Of a stretch of DNA of 36,696 nucleotides, positions 18,738-25,093 are shown in pieces. A model generated the notes under the pieces. It was not told the origin of the DNA. It did no database searches and worked only from the letters and a program-made list of their open reading frames with translations. Source of the DNA: a virus; IMG/VR virus record IMGVR_UViG_3300025000_000261, positions 1 through 36,696 of that record; one strand, 5' to 3'. The position numbers and the translations under genes are program-made. Numbering within the stretch: the first letter of the stretch is position 1; each line of letters opens with the position of its first letter.

Positions 18738-18779
18738 TTGTATATAGATAACAAAGGTGGTAAAATTGTCTATATACAA
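18738..18779 (+). promoter_or_regulatory. Rightward promoter of the endonuclease VII-like gene, bracketed by an inverted repeat
   Basis: TTGTAT (18738-18743) and TAAAAT (18761-18766) are spaced by 17 bp, about 24 bp before the ATG. A perfect 11-bp inverted repeat, TTGTATATAGA (18738-18748) and TCTATATACAA (18769-18779), covers both the -35 and the expected start site, a typical repressor layout. Confidence 0.6.
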
Positions 18780-18789
18780 AGGAGATCCA

Positions 18790-19293
18790 ATGGAAAATCT
18801 ATTAAGATGCTCAAAATGTGGACAGTATAAAAACCCGTCTGAATTTATTAAAGACAAAAACACTACACGTGGATATGTTTACATGTGTAAACCGTGTTGG
18901 AATGAGTACTATGAAGAACCAAAACGAAAGGATAAAAGAAGGGCGTATCAAAGGGAAAGAAACAAAAAACTATACAGTAAAAACAGGGATGAGATACTAA
19001 AAAAAGCCAGAGAAAAAAACAAACAAGACCCAGAAGCACAGATGTTTAGAATGTATAAATACAAGTATGGACTAACTAGAGAAGACTACATCAAACTAAT
19101 GGAAAATCAAGGTGGTTCGTGTGCTATATGTGGGAATAAATTTTCAGAATCAATAAAGGCACACGTTGACCATTGTCATACCACTGATGTAGTTCGTGGA
19201 TTACTGTGTGGTGCGTGCAACAGAGGAATTGGATTACTAAAAGAAGACCCCAAAATTTTTCAATCTGCTGCTGATTACCTGTATTTACATTAA
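18790..19293 (+). CDS. Recombination endonuclease VII-like nuclease
   Basis: The protein has 167 residues; ATG 18790 follows AAAGGAGATCC, so an upstream GTG reading at 18757 is not preferred. An N-terminal zinc site (C7, C10, C33, C36) and a basic linker (about 44-80) precede the endonuclease VII signature: C111-x2-C114, DHCH at 127-130 and RGLLCGACNRGIG at 136-148 (C140, C143). This family contains T4 gp49-type Holliday junction resolvases and many homing nucleases. The N-terminal CxxC finger makes a free-standing homing role possible. It is divergent from the zinc-finger operon. Confidence 0.88.
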   Translation: MENLLRCSKCGQYKNPSEFIKDKNTTRGYVYMCKPCWNEYYEEPKRKDKRRAYQRERNKKLYSKNRDEILKKAREKNKQDPEAQMFRMYKYKYGLTREDYIKLMENQGGSCAICGNKFSESIKAHVDHCHTTDVVRGLLCGACNRGIGLLKEDPKIFQSAADYLYLH

Positions 19294-19340
19294 GAAAAGA
19301 TTAGAGTTTCGTGGACTTTTAGTACCAAAAAGGTTATTAT
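19287..19340 (+). promoter_or_regulatory. Phosphoesterase promoter with adjacent direct-repeat box (box 4)
   Basis: TGGACT (19312-19317) and TATTAT (19335-19340) are spaced by 17 bp. The inverted-orientation box, heptamers at 19300-19306 and 19289-19295, ends 3-6 bp before the -35. The 13 bases at 19298-19310 are identical to those at 23238-23250, the box of the OmpR-containing operon. Confidence 0.5.
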
Positions 19341-19370
19341 AAGGGGGTATGTGTTCACGATGGAGGCATT

Positions 19371-20297
19371 ATGATAATAGGTACAAGCCAGAAGGGGGCA
19401 GTTACTACCCTTGAACTAGCATTGGATGTGGGACAAACACAATACATTTGGGTCACTTCTGACGTTCATGTAGACAGTGTGTATAGCAACAGAAAACTTT
19501 TCCTCTCCGACCTTGATGAGGCAAGCAAGAGAGAAGCAGCAATAGTAATAAACGGAGATCTAGTAGATGCCATGCAGGGACGCTTTGATCCCAGGCGAGA
19601 CATGAGTATGCTCAGACCTGAGTATCGTAGGGCAGATTACTATGACTTTGTTGTCTACGACATAGCAGGACTTCTTAGTCCTTACGCCAAGTGGATGAAA
19701 CTTATCTCCCCAGGCAATCACGAGTTAGCTGTTCTGAAGAACGCAAACACATACCTATCAGACAGAATCGTGAGGGAACTAAACAAGGAAGGTGGAGATG
19801 TACAACACGGAGGATATGGAGGATGGATCAGAGCACTGATCAAAGATGGGACAGGAGCAGGGGGAAGTGCAATAAAAATCAAATACTTTCATGGAGCAGG
19901 GGGAGAAGCACCAGTAACACGGGGGGCAATACAAACAAATAGGCAGGCGGTCTACTTACCAGATGCTGATGTAGTTATAAACGGGCATTCGCATAATTCT
20001 TATCATATTCCAATAACACGAGAGAGGCTTGGTAACAAGGGAGACCAGTATTTCGACACCCAACACCATGTACGTACCCCTGGGTACATGCAATCCTATG
20101 GAGATGGCACGGTTGGATGGGAAGTAACACGGGGAGGAGTACCAAAACCGCTGGGTGGGGCATTTATAAAGATTACTGCTACATCTGGCAGACAAAGTAA
20201 GCGTCCCATTGTAGCTGTAGAGCCAATAATACACAGCCCATCCCCCTTATCCCCAACTAATGACATATTTCAGGGGACTGTGTACCCACAAGAGTAG
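19371..20297 (+). CDS. Calcineurin-like metallophosphoesterase
   Basis: This 308-residue protein starts at ATG 19371 with GGAGG upstream. The metal-binding motifs are all present: D31-V-H33, GDLVD with D63, GNHE at 115-118, H174 in FHGAG and GHSH at 205-208. Members of this fold cut phosphomono- or diesters in nucleotides, nucleic acids or proteins. Phage versions may act in DNA metabolism or against nucleotide-based host defence; the substrate cannot be told here. It has its own promoter and converges with the methyltransferase operon. Confidence 0.88.
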   Translation: MIIGTSQKGAVTTLELALDVGQTQYIWVTSDVHVDSVYSNRKLFLSDLDEASKREAAIVINGDLVDAMQGRFDPRRDMSMLRPEYRRADYYDFVVYDIAGLLSPYAKWMKLISPGNHELAVLKNANTYLSDRIVRELNKEGGDVQHGGYGGWIRALIKDGTGAGGSAIKIKYFHGAGGEAPVTRGAIQTNRQAVYLPDADVVINGHSHNSYHIPITRERLGNKGDQYFDTQHHVRTPGYMQSYGDGTVGWEVTRGGVPKPLGGAFIKITATSGRQSKRPIVAVEPIIHSPSPLSPTNDIFQGTVYPQE

Positions 20298-20299
20298 AA

Positions 20300-20317
20300 A
20301 GAGGGCGTAAGCCCTCT
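20300..20317. terminator. Hairpin between convergent phosphoesterase and methyltransferase genes
   Basis: AGAGGGC-GTAA-GCCCTCT is a 7-bp perfect stem with a four-base loop. It lies between the two stop codons and overlaps the methyltransferase stop. U-runs are short on both strands, so it is a modest bidirectional terminator. Confidence 0.5.
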
Positions 20318-21062
20318 AACTATTCAAGTAAACCATCATACTTATCAAGATTGGGGTTGAAAATGGGTCATACCACAGGGTATCTTCTATTTCCAGCCCC
20401 AATAAACCCACAAAATACTGCAATCCTGCCCATGTGAAGGCTATTGGGTGGTGTAAACGGAAGGAAAGTGAGTCTACATTGGAGTTTGGCATGTCCAACA
20501 GTACCTTTCCACCCGGTTTTAGCTTCTTCATGGCATCTTGGAGGAACTTTAGGGGGTGGTTTTGGTGTTCGAGAACGTGTGAGAGGATCAAAACGTCTAC
20601 ACTTTCGTCTTCAACTGCAGAAATGTCTGGCAAAATCCATGGAATACCACTTGTTTTGTTCTTATCTACCCCAAAAACTGTGCAATCCAGTTCGTCTTTC
20701 AGCTTTTGTATCAGAATTCCCAGTGAACAACCAACATCTAGAACAACTTTTCCATCAATATGGTGCTGTCTGAGGAATTCAAGCTGGTATTGTGCACGTA
20801 AGTTCTCGAATTCTACGTTCCTTTCCTTCATTTCCTCTGTTGGAGAAGTGATTTTCCTGTAGATTGTCTCGTAATACTCGTCCGTAAACTCATCCGTCAT
20901 ACGATTTACGAGCCAATAGTTCCCACAGATCCTGCAAAGAGCATAATATAACTCTACTCCGAGAAACTTTGTTCCATATCCACGACCATCTTCTACTCTA
21001 CCCTGTCCACACACAGGGCATTTCGGTTGTCCTTCTAATTTTATCTGAACTGTTTCGCTCAA
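20316..21062 (-). CDS. SAM-dependent methyltransferase with N-terminal zinc ribbon
   Basis: This 248-residue protein starts with a zinc ribbon (C15-x2-C18 and C43-x2-C46) and continues with a class I methyltransferase: motif I VVLDVGCSLG at 107-116, acidic D133 in VFGVDKN, LILSHVLEHQNHP at 158-170 and LKPGGKVLLDMPN at 181-193. It resembles Methyltransf_11/23 enzymes of cell-surface or small-molecule pathways more than DNA methylases: there is no NPPY or PC motif. The substrate is unknown. It is last in the seven-gene operon and is coupled by ATGA at 21059-21062 to the preceding gene. Confidence 0.85.
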   Translation of the reverse strand: MSETVQIKLEGQPKCPVCGQGRVEDGRGYGTKFLGVELYYALCRICGNYWLVNRMTDEFTDEYYETIYRKITSPTEEMKERNVEFENLRAQYQLEFLRQHHIDGKVVLDVGCSLGILIQKLKDELDCTVFGVDKNKTSGIPWILPDISAVEDESVDVLILSHVLEHQNHPLKFLQDAMKKLKPGGKVLLDMPNSNVDSLSFRLHHPIAFTWAGLQYFVGLLGLEIEDTLWYDPFSTPILISMMVYLNS

Positions 21063-21295
21063 TTCAATCTCGCTTTCTGTCTTAGTACTTCTTGATGTAT
21101 CTTAGCTGCAACATCACCATGCACTCGTAAAGAGTACTCAATAATTGTATCTGTCAGGTCTTCAGCCAGATCACTTTCATCCTGTCTGATTCTTTCAAGT
21201 ATGGCAGATACCAAATCGGTAAAAGCCTGCTGGTTTCCCAACAGCTCACCCAACAACTCAAGCAATAACCTTCTATCAATAGTAGCTAACCACAT
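21059..21295 (-). CDS. Small helical protein between regulator and methyltransferase
   Basis: This 78-residue protein starts at ATG 21295, which overlaps the TAA of the regulator gene (TAATG); a TTG 21 bases upstream is less likely. It is predicted all-helical, with L-L-L-E-L-L-G-E-L-L-G and an acidic D-E-S-D-L-A-E-D-L. The family is not recognised. The strict coupling on both sides suggests fixed stoichiometry with the regulator or the methyltransferase. Confidence 0.7.
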   Translation of the reverse strand: MWLATIDRRLLLELLGELLGNQQAFTDLVSAILERIRQDESDLAEDLTDTIIEYSLRVHGDVAAKIHQEVLRQKARLN

Positions 21296-21945
21296 TATTT
21301 GTTCTCCAGCATCCAACCATAATCTCGTATAGACTTTATCTTATCACTTCCTATCTTACTTCTCAACCTTCCTATGTAAATATCCAGCTGCTTACTGTCC
21401 ATTCCATACGTATCCCCCCATACACTGGTTGACAACAATTCTTTTGACAGAGCCTGGCCCGGATGTAGCATAAAGACTTTCAATAAGTCAAACTCTCTGG
21501 CAGTAAGAATGATAGTCCTGTCTGTATAATGCAGCTGTCCTTTCCATGAAAGGTTTAGATCTCCTACCTGTAAAGTTTTCTTATTAGCATGTCTTCGTAA
21601 TAGTGCACGGGAACGGGCCGCCAGTTCTGCAGGATGAAAAGGAAACTCGACAACATCATCAGCACCATCATTCAAACACCAGACTACTTCTTCAGTAATA
21701 GCATAACGTGGGTTTTCCATCATAACAATAACAGGAGCTGAGCTTACTTTCTTGATGTAATCAAATGCACATATCTGAAATGTTTCCCAATCTGTAACGA
21801 TCAAGTCCGGGGTAGACTTTACACACAGATCCTTTCCTGATATTAGATCATAGGCTATCTCTACATCATGTCCTTCATATAACATGGTCTTCTTTACCAA
21901 CGCTGCAAGATAAGCATTGTTACTGATAATCAATATAGTTGCCAT
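21295..21945 (-). CDS. OmpR/PhoB-type response regulator with degenerate receiver
   Basis: This 216-residue, full-length OmpR-family protein has a receiver (1-118) and a C-terminal winged helix (about 125-216) with the usual LTAREFDLLKVFMLHPG and YIGRLRSKIG segments. The phospho-acceptor D52 is kept, but the acidic pair is S8-N9, the conserved Thr/Ser is M76 and the conserved Lys is F101. Mg2+-dependent phosphorylation is therefore unlikely, and the protein is probably a phosphorylation-independent transcription factor. No histidine kinase is nearby. Its operon promoter carries 11-bp-period heptamers, which suit an OmpR-type dimer, so autoregulation is a reasonable inference. Confidence 0.93.
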   Translation of the reverse strand: MATILIISNNAYLAALVKKTMLYEGHDVEIAYDLISGKDLCVKSTPDLIVTDWETFQICAFDYIKKVSSAPVIVMMENPRYAITEEVVWCLNDGADDVVEFPFHPAELAARSRALLRRHANKKTLQVGDLNLSWKGQLHYTDRTIILTAREFDLLKVFMLHPGQALSKELLSTSVWGDTYGMDSKQLDIYIGRLRSKIGSDKIKSIRDYGWMLENK

Positions 21946-22061
21946 TACTTTCTCCCTGCTCTCATATCGTCATTCCCAGCAGCAACAAACCAAGACATAG
22001 CTACTGCTCCTACAAATGCTCCGATAACAAACCAGACGAAGCCAATCCAGAAGTGGGTCAT
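21945..22061 (-). CDS. One-helix membrane peptide
   Basis: This 38-residue protein has ATG at 22061 after AAAGGACAGATCAC. A single hydrophobic helix (about residues 4-27, W-I-G-F-V-W-F-V-I-G-A-F-V-G) with small Gly/Ala packing residues is followed by a charged tail N-D-D-M-R-A-G-R-K. It overlaps both neighbours (ATGA upstream, TAATG downstream). Similar short membrane peptides are frequent in phages. Being directly ahead of the regulator, it may be a membrane partner for it, but that is speculation. Confidence 0.68.
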   Translation of the reverse strand: MTHFWIGFVWFVIGAFVGAVAMSWFVAAGNDDMRAGRK

Positions 22062-22438
22062 TGTGATCTGTCCTTTGGGGGTTTGGGTAGTTGTCTATAA
22101 TGTGTTGGGTAAATGCGATTATCACCAGAATATGTGTACCATTTGCCTTCAAATCTATATGCCTCATGGTAGCACAAATTATTATCAACGACCCAGTAAA
22201 GATCAATCGAGCTTACTAATTTCCACTCACTCACAGGTATCCACCTTTGCTCGGCTTCCAACTCCTGCACACGTGATTGGAGACGTTGGATTTCTGATAA
22301 AGCGTTTGGGTAATATTCATACAAAATATCTAACTCTTTAGAATAGTCAACGTTAGGATTTTCAAACACACCCTCTGCACTATATTCTTCCATCAATTTT
22401 TTTTGTTCCTCAATCCATTCAGGTGTAAATTCAGTCAT
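22058..22438 (-). CDS. DUF551-like small phage protein
   Basis: This 126-residue protein has a helical N-terminus with a coiled coil (about 45-63, ending R-V-Q-E-L-E-A-E-Q) and a C-terminal domain starting WIPVSE and ending THYRQLPKPP. The W-I-x-V ... H-x-x-x-L-P-x-P-P frame is the hallmark I know from DUF551 proteins of phages and prophages; the function is unknown. ATG 22438 has AGAGGTGAAC upstream and overlaps the previous gene by 8 bp. Confidence 0.72.
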   Translation of the reverse strand: MTEFTPEWIEEQKKLMEEYSAEGVFENPNVDYSKELDILYEYYPNALSEIQRLQSRVQELEAEQRWIPVSEWKLVSSIDLYWVVDNNLCYHEAYRFEGKWYTYSGDNRIYPTHYRQLPKPPKDRSQ

Positions 22439-22847
22439 CGTTCACCTCTAGTGTTTTTAATGTTTCACTGACATTATCAAGAATTGAACCGTCAATATAT
22501 TCTGACAATTCTCCCTCTAGGTCGGCTTTCATACATGCTTCATAAAGCAGCTTCAGTTTTTCCATTAGTTCAAGTTCATCAGGTGTCATCAATGCCTTTT
22601 CTGTCAGCCATGCGTTTTCTTGTGTCAACCTCTCAATCTCAGCGTCCTTCTGTGCTATGGTAGCAGTGAGGGCATCTTCGATGGGTCTTTTATTCCAAGT
22701 AGATACTGATACGCCACTAACACAGCCATCATCTTCTTTTGGATCTTCAGCACATTTTACATGCCTATATTCTTCGGGTGCAAAAGTACCACGATAAGTC
22801 CATAGATTATGTTTTCCACAAAACGGGCAGTCTTTCAATTTTTCCAT
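22431..22847 (-). CDS. Lar-like zinc-finger protein with coiled-coil tail
   Basis: This 138-residue protein has an N-terminal zinc finger with L-K-D-C7-P-F-C10-G, C32, C42 and a closing WNKRP (W51-N52). This is the layout of the Lar restriction-alleviation family. Residues 56-85 form a likely coiled coil (T-I-A-Q-K-D-A-E-I-E-R-L). Lar proteins counter type I restriction; the extra coiled coil is common in phage variants. It is coupled by TAATG to the upstream zinc-ribbon gene. Confidence 0.7.
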   Translation of the reverse strand: MEKLKDCPFCGKHNLWTYRGTFAPEEYRHVKCAEDPKEDDGCVSGVSVSTWNKRPIEDALTATIAQKDAEIERLTQENAWLTEKALMTPDELELMEKLKLLYEACMKADLEGELSEYIDGSILDNVSETLKTLEVNDD

Positions 22848-23179
22848 TACTCCACCTCCACATACTTGACAGGCCTACCACAATTTGGACAAAATTTATA
22901 ATCTGGTACAATGATCTTTTGGATATGTTCATCACTACATCCAGTTTTTCTTGAAAAGAAAATCATATCTCCATGCTCGTCACACCCACCATATTCACCA
23001 ACATACCTGCACACATCCTCAACAACAAGCGGACACCATGAGGGGCGGGTTTCCATTTCAAGCAGAGCCGTTCTGTTTAGTGTCATGCTAACTTTATTTA
23101 TACACAATCTAAGCGGTATGTCACAATATGCACATCTTATCGGTAGATCACCATCCACTACAATCTTGATTATGTTCAT
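22847..23179 (-). CDS. Zinc-ribbon protein, first gene of the regulator operon
   Basis: This 110-residue protein starts at ATG 23179 with GAAAGGAAGG upstream. Cys pairs at C16/C19 and C97/C100 (KFCPNCGRPV) flank a central region with R-P-S-W-C-P-L. The last pair plus G-R-P-V is typical of a zinc ribbon. Phages carry many such proteins near anti-restriction genes; the role is unknown. It is first behind the boxed promoter at 23203-23249. Confidence 0.72.
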   Translation of the reverse strand: MNIIKIVVDGDLPIRCAYCDIPLRLCINKVSMTLNRTALLEMETRPSWCPLVVEDVCRYVGEYGGCDEHGDMIFFSRKTGCSDEHIQKIIVPDYKFCPNCGRPVKYVEVE

Positions 23180-23202
23180 CTTACCTTCCTTTCTATATAC
23201 AA

Positions 23203-23249
23203 ATTATACGTTTAATAATCCTGATTATATTAGAACCAGATTAGAGTTT
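23203..23249 (-). promoter_or_regulatory. Promoter of the OmpR-containing operon with 11-bp direct-repeat box (box 1)
   Basis: On the minus strand, CTCTAAT (23246-23240) and TTCTAAT (23235-23229) are separated by 4 bp, and a perfect TATAAT (23208-23203) begins 41 bases after the box start. The ATG of the first gene is at 23179. The second heptamer lies where a -35 would be. Confidence 0.65.
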
Positions 23250-23478
23250 CCCTACAATTTAATCAGCAGTACTGAACAAATTGTACACAAAACACAAACG
23301 TATTCCGTGTAGATCATCACAGAACTCAAAGGAATAATGTGGGAGTTTCACACTAAAGTGCAAGGAATGACGAGTTACTATGCACTTTGGACGGGTTTTA
23401 TTGTACAGTTTGGCAATCCGATTGCATATACTATACAAAAATGTATAGTTTGTATGGTCATCTTAATGCGTAAGAGTT
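23250..23478. other. Non-coding region upstream of the regulator operon, with palindromes
   Basis: No credible gene is seen. It holds a long-loop inverted repeat, AAAGTGCA (23355-23362) with TGCACTTT (23381-23388), and the short perfect hairpin or operator CTATACA-AAAA-TGTATAG (23431-23448). These may be regulator sites or part of an RNA leader. No further promoter could be assigned with confidence. Confidence 0.45.
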
Positions 23479-23509
23479 AATAAGAAACCCCCACCAATAC
23501 TGGCAGGGG
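23479..23509 (-). terminator. Intrinsic terminator, leftward
   Basis: Read on the minus strand, a 9-bp stem (two G-T pairs) with a GTAT loop (23509-23488) is followed by TTTCTTATT (23487-23479). This fits a rho-independent terminator for the 23619-23984 gene and the structured segment after it. Confidence 0.65.
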
Positions 23510-23610
23510 AAATTCTGATGCCTGTTGAGACAGAGCAGAGACGACCCGGCTCGGTCGGCGGTTTCTCCCATGTTCTTGTGGAGTCCTAAGCCTGCCGGGT
23601 ACTATTGATC
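23510..23610 (-). ncRNA. Structured, GC-rich transcribed segment (candidate RNA)
   Basis: This segment lies between the stop of the 121-residue gene and the terminator. It is clearly richer in G and C than its surroundings. The arms ACCCGGC (23544-23550) and GCCGGGT (23594-23600) can close a 43-base domain. A second hairpin pairs 23514-23517 with 23536-23539 and 23522-23525 with 23530-23533. It does not match tRNA features and no known RNA family was recognised. It could be a 3' UTR element or a small RNA. Confidence 0.35.
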
Positions 23611-23618
23611 TTATTATA

Positions 23619-23984
23619 TTACTTCTTTTCTCTTACTACAATAACTTCCTCATAGTACTCAATAGGGATTCCACCAAACATTTTGGAAAAGAACTCAGCG
23701 TGATCCTTGGCCTGTCCGTACGTTGAAAAGAATCCAATCCATCCTTCTGAATCTTCACTTACCAGATAGACATTACAATCATGCTTCAAATCTTGTCCGA
23801 CTTTCAGCCATAGTCTGGGGAGTTCTGCAGTACTCATCAACTTCTCCCACTCGTCTTCAGATAACTCTGCCTCATACAGTGGACAATGTGGATTAGTACA
23901 ACCAGTTCCAGGATTTCTTTTGTGTGTCCCATCATAATGATAGATACTCATTGGCTTACTTCCGCATAACTTACATTCATTCAT
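23619..23984 (-). CDS. Zinc-finger protein, Lar-like N-terminus
   Basis: This 121-residue protein has ATG at 23984 with GAAAGGAG upstream. C4, C7, C29 and C34 form a likely zinc site (MNECKLCGSKP ... GTGCTNPHC), followed by a W-x-x-L-M helix as in Lar-like proteins. The remainder (about 55-121) has beta-alpha character with Y-G-Q-A-K-D-H-A-E-F-F. It has its own promoter with the direct-repeat box at 24008-24054 and ends ahead of a structured segment and terminator. The function is unknown; an anti-restriction role is possible. Confidence 0.68.
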   Translation of the reverse strand: MNECKLCGSKPMSIYHYDGTHKRNPGTGCTNPHCPLYEAELSEDEWEKLMSTAELPRLWLKVGQDLKHDCNVYLVSEDSEGWIGFFSTYGQAKDHAEFFSKMFGGIPIEYYEEVIVVREKK

Positions 23985-24007
23985 TTACTTTTCTCCTTTC
24001 TCAATCT

Positions 24008-24054
24008 ATTGTACCAAAAAGGGTAAGCCGTACATTAAATCTATATTAGAGAAG
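24008..24054 (-). promoter_or_regulatory. Leftward promoter with 11-bp direct-repeat box (box 3)
   Basis: CTCTAAT (24051-24045) and ATTTAAT (24040-24034) are separated by 4 bp, with TACAAT (24013-24008) 41 bases after the box start, the same spacing as at 23249. The ATG of the downstream gene is at 23984. Confidence 0.58.
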
Positions 24055-24340
24055 GAAGAAGATCTATCTATATAAGTAATACCATCATCACCCGTAGTAT
24101 AAGTAAAACTTATTTGAGCACGCCTGAGCTTTTTAAATCAACAAAATTCAATAACTCTTCACGCCTGGAATATAAATAAAACTTATACTGAACCTATTCT
24201 TTCTAATAACTTTTTCAATGTGGGAAATACTTATACTAAAGATAAAGTCCGGGTAGGATAAGTATAAAAAGGCTATAGAAGATGTATCACAGGATCAACA
24301 ACCCTTTCTAATGCTTTTTTCAATCAGACAAAAAGGGGAG
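24055..24340. repeat. Iteron-like repeat cluster in the divergent region
   Basis: ATAAGT elements recur in both orientations: ATAAGT-AAA-ACTTAT at 24099-24113, a one-mismatch copy at 24172-24186, and the pair ATACTTAT (24227-24234) and ATAAGTAT (24258-24265). ACGCCTG occurs twice (near 24120 and 24161). A 20-base element at 24200-24219 recurs with two changes at 24305-24324. Such density at the switch point between leftward and rightward genes suggests an origin or a regulatory hub. Confidence 0.5.
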
Positions 24341-24792
24341 CAACAAATACAAATAATACAACCAATCTAAACAACCTACCCCACCTAATCTAATCCCAAT
24401 CGCAATCTCCCCCTCTCTCATCAGTCTTATCCTTTCATCCTACTATGCCTATATATAACTTACCCGTCGATCAAAGCCGCCCGTTACTTAGTAACACAAT
24501 CGTAACAATCCAAGCGTACAAATAAAGCCGCCCGTTGCTAAACCGAAAGCCGCCCGTTGCAAACTACTCATTAAATGAATAGTCATAGAATGAATAGACA
24601 ATCGCCCAAGTCAAAACACTTAAGGTTAGCATCATACCGCTTGATCTATTCTATCCCCTATATATCCCCTTTCTTTAATATGCAAGTATCATGCCAACCT
24701 TGTCATCCTTTTCTTATTACTTATGACACTGTTTATCTTATCTCTTATCCCTATAATAAGAGTATAGATTGAAATTATGAAAGGATAATAAC
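24341..24792. other. Non-coding leader of the early gene block, with three 15-bp repeats
   Basis: No supported gene is present. Three copies of AAAGCCGCCCGTTRC lie at 24473-24487, 24524-24538 and 24546-24560. The first continues into CTTAGTAAC, giving a palindromic GTTAC-TTA-GTAAC. A TATAAT hexamer at 24752-24757, with a poor -35, may start the rightward early transcript just before the first gene. Confidence 0.45.
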
Positions 24793-25053
24793 ATGAACAA
24801 CTATATTCGATTAGATACTATTAATAATAACTGTCACATCCTTATCAAGGATAATTGTCAAGTCTGTTTTTCTTACGGGGTCGCGGTTGCATGTTGGATA
24901 AGTGGCAAGGGATACTATAAAGTCAATGAGTTTTTCTCCGTTACTACATCAAAACATATTAATTTATTTGCTCGTGAGATGTCATTAATGAAAATTGACT
25001 TTCAACCCATAGATAATAAGGACTTCCTTAACCTTATCTCTGAAAATTTATAA
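24793..25053 (+). CDS. Small early protein, DUF8033-like (tentative)
   Basis: This 86-residue protein follows GAAAGGATAATAAC. The stretch G-K-G-Y-Y-K-V-N-E-F-F-S-V-T-T-S-K-H-I-N (about 38-57) matches a pattern I recall from a family of small phage and plasmid proteins (DUF8033-like) with a Y-S-V-T-T-S-K-H-I signature. The function is unknown. It is the first gene of the rightward early block. Confidence 0.68.
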   Translation: MNNYIRLDTINNNCHILIKDNCQVCFSYGVAVACWISGKGYYKVNEFFSVTTSKHINLFAREMSLMKIDFQPIDNKDFLNLISENL

Positions 25054-25067
25054 TCTATTCTTACCCT

Positions 25068-25093
25068 TGATTGTAGCTTAGGTTAGACAATCA
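25068..25093 (+). other. Intergenic hairpin
   Basis: TGATTGT (25068-25074) pairs with ACAATCA (25087-25093) around a 12-base loop, just ahead of the ribosome binding site of the next small gene. It is one of several such stems between early genes. Confidence 0.35.

Noticed and set aside
19956-20234. Minus-strand frames opposite the phosphoesterase
   Set aside because: The phosphoesterase motifs and ribosome site are decisive; the antisense frames have no support.
20434-20862. Plus-strand frames opposite the methyltransferase
   Set aside because: They are shadows of a gene with a clear SAM-binding motif.
21295-21945. Reading the OmpR-like gene as a sign of host chromosome or a prophage edge
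   Set aside because: It is embedded in an overlapping operon of phage-type small genes sharing the same promoter box; there is no integrase or attachment repeat nearby.
21970-22206. A 78-codon minus-strand frame overlapping the membrane peptide and the DUF551-like gene
   Set aside because: It competes with two genes that have proper overlaps and ribosome sites, and its sequence looks like a shadow.
23510-23610. A tRNA in the structured segment
   Set aside because: There is no T-loop consensus, no acceptor stem of the right size and no clear cloverleaf on either strand.
24473-24560. CRISPR-like short repeats
   Set aside because: There are only three 15-bp copies at uneven spacing (51 and 22 bp), with no cas genes; iteron or operator sites fit better.
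23985-24792. A 65-codon plus-strand frame at 24575-24772
   Set aside because: It has no ribosome site, an unlikely composition, and lies in the repeat-rich non-coding region.
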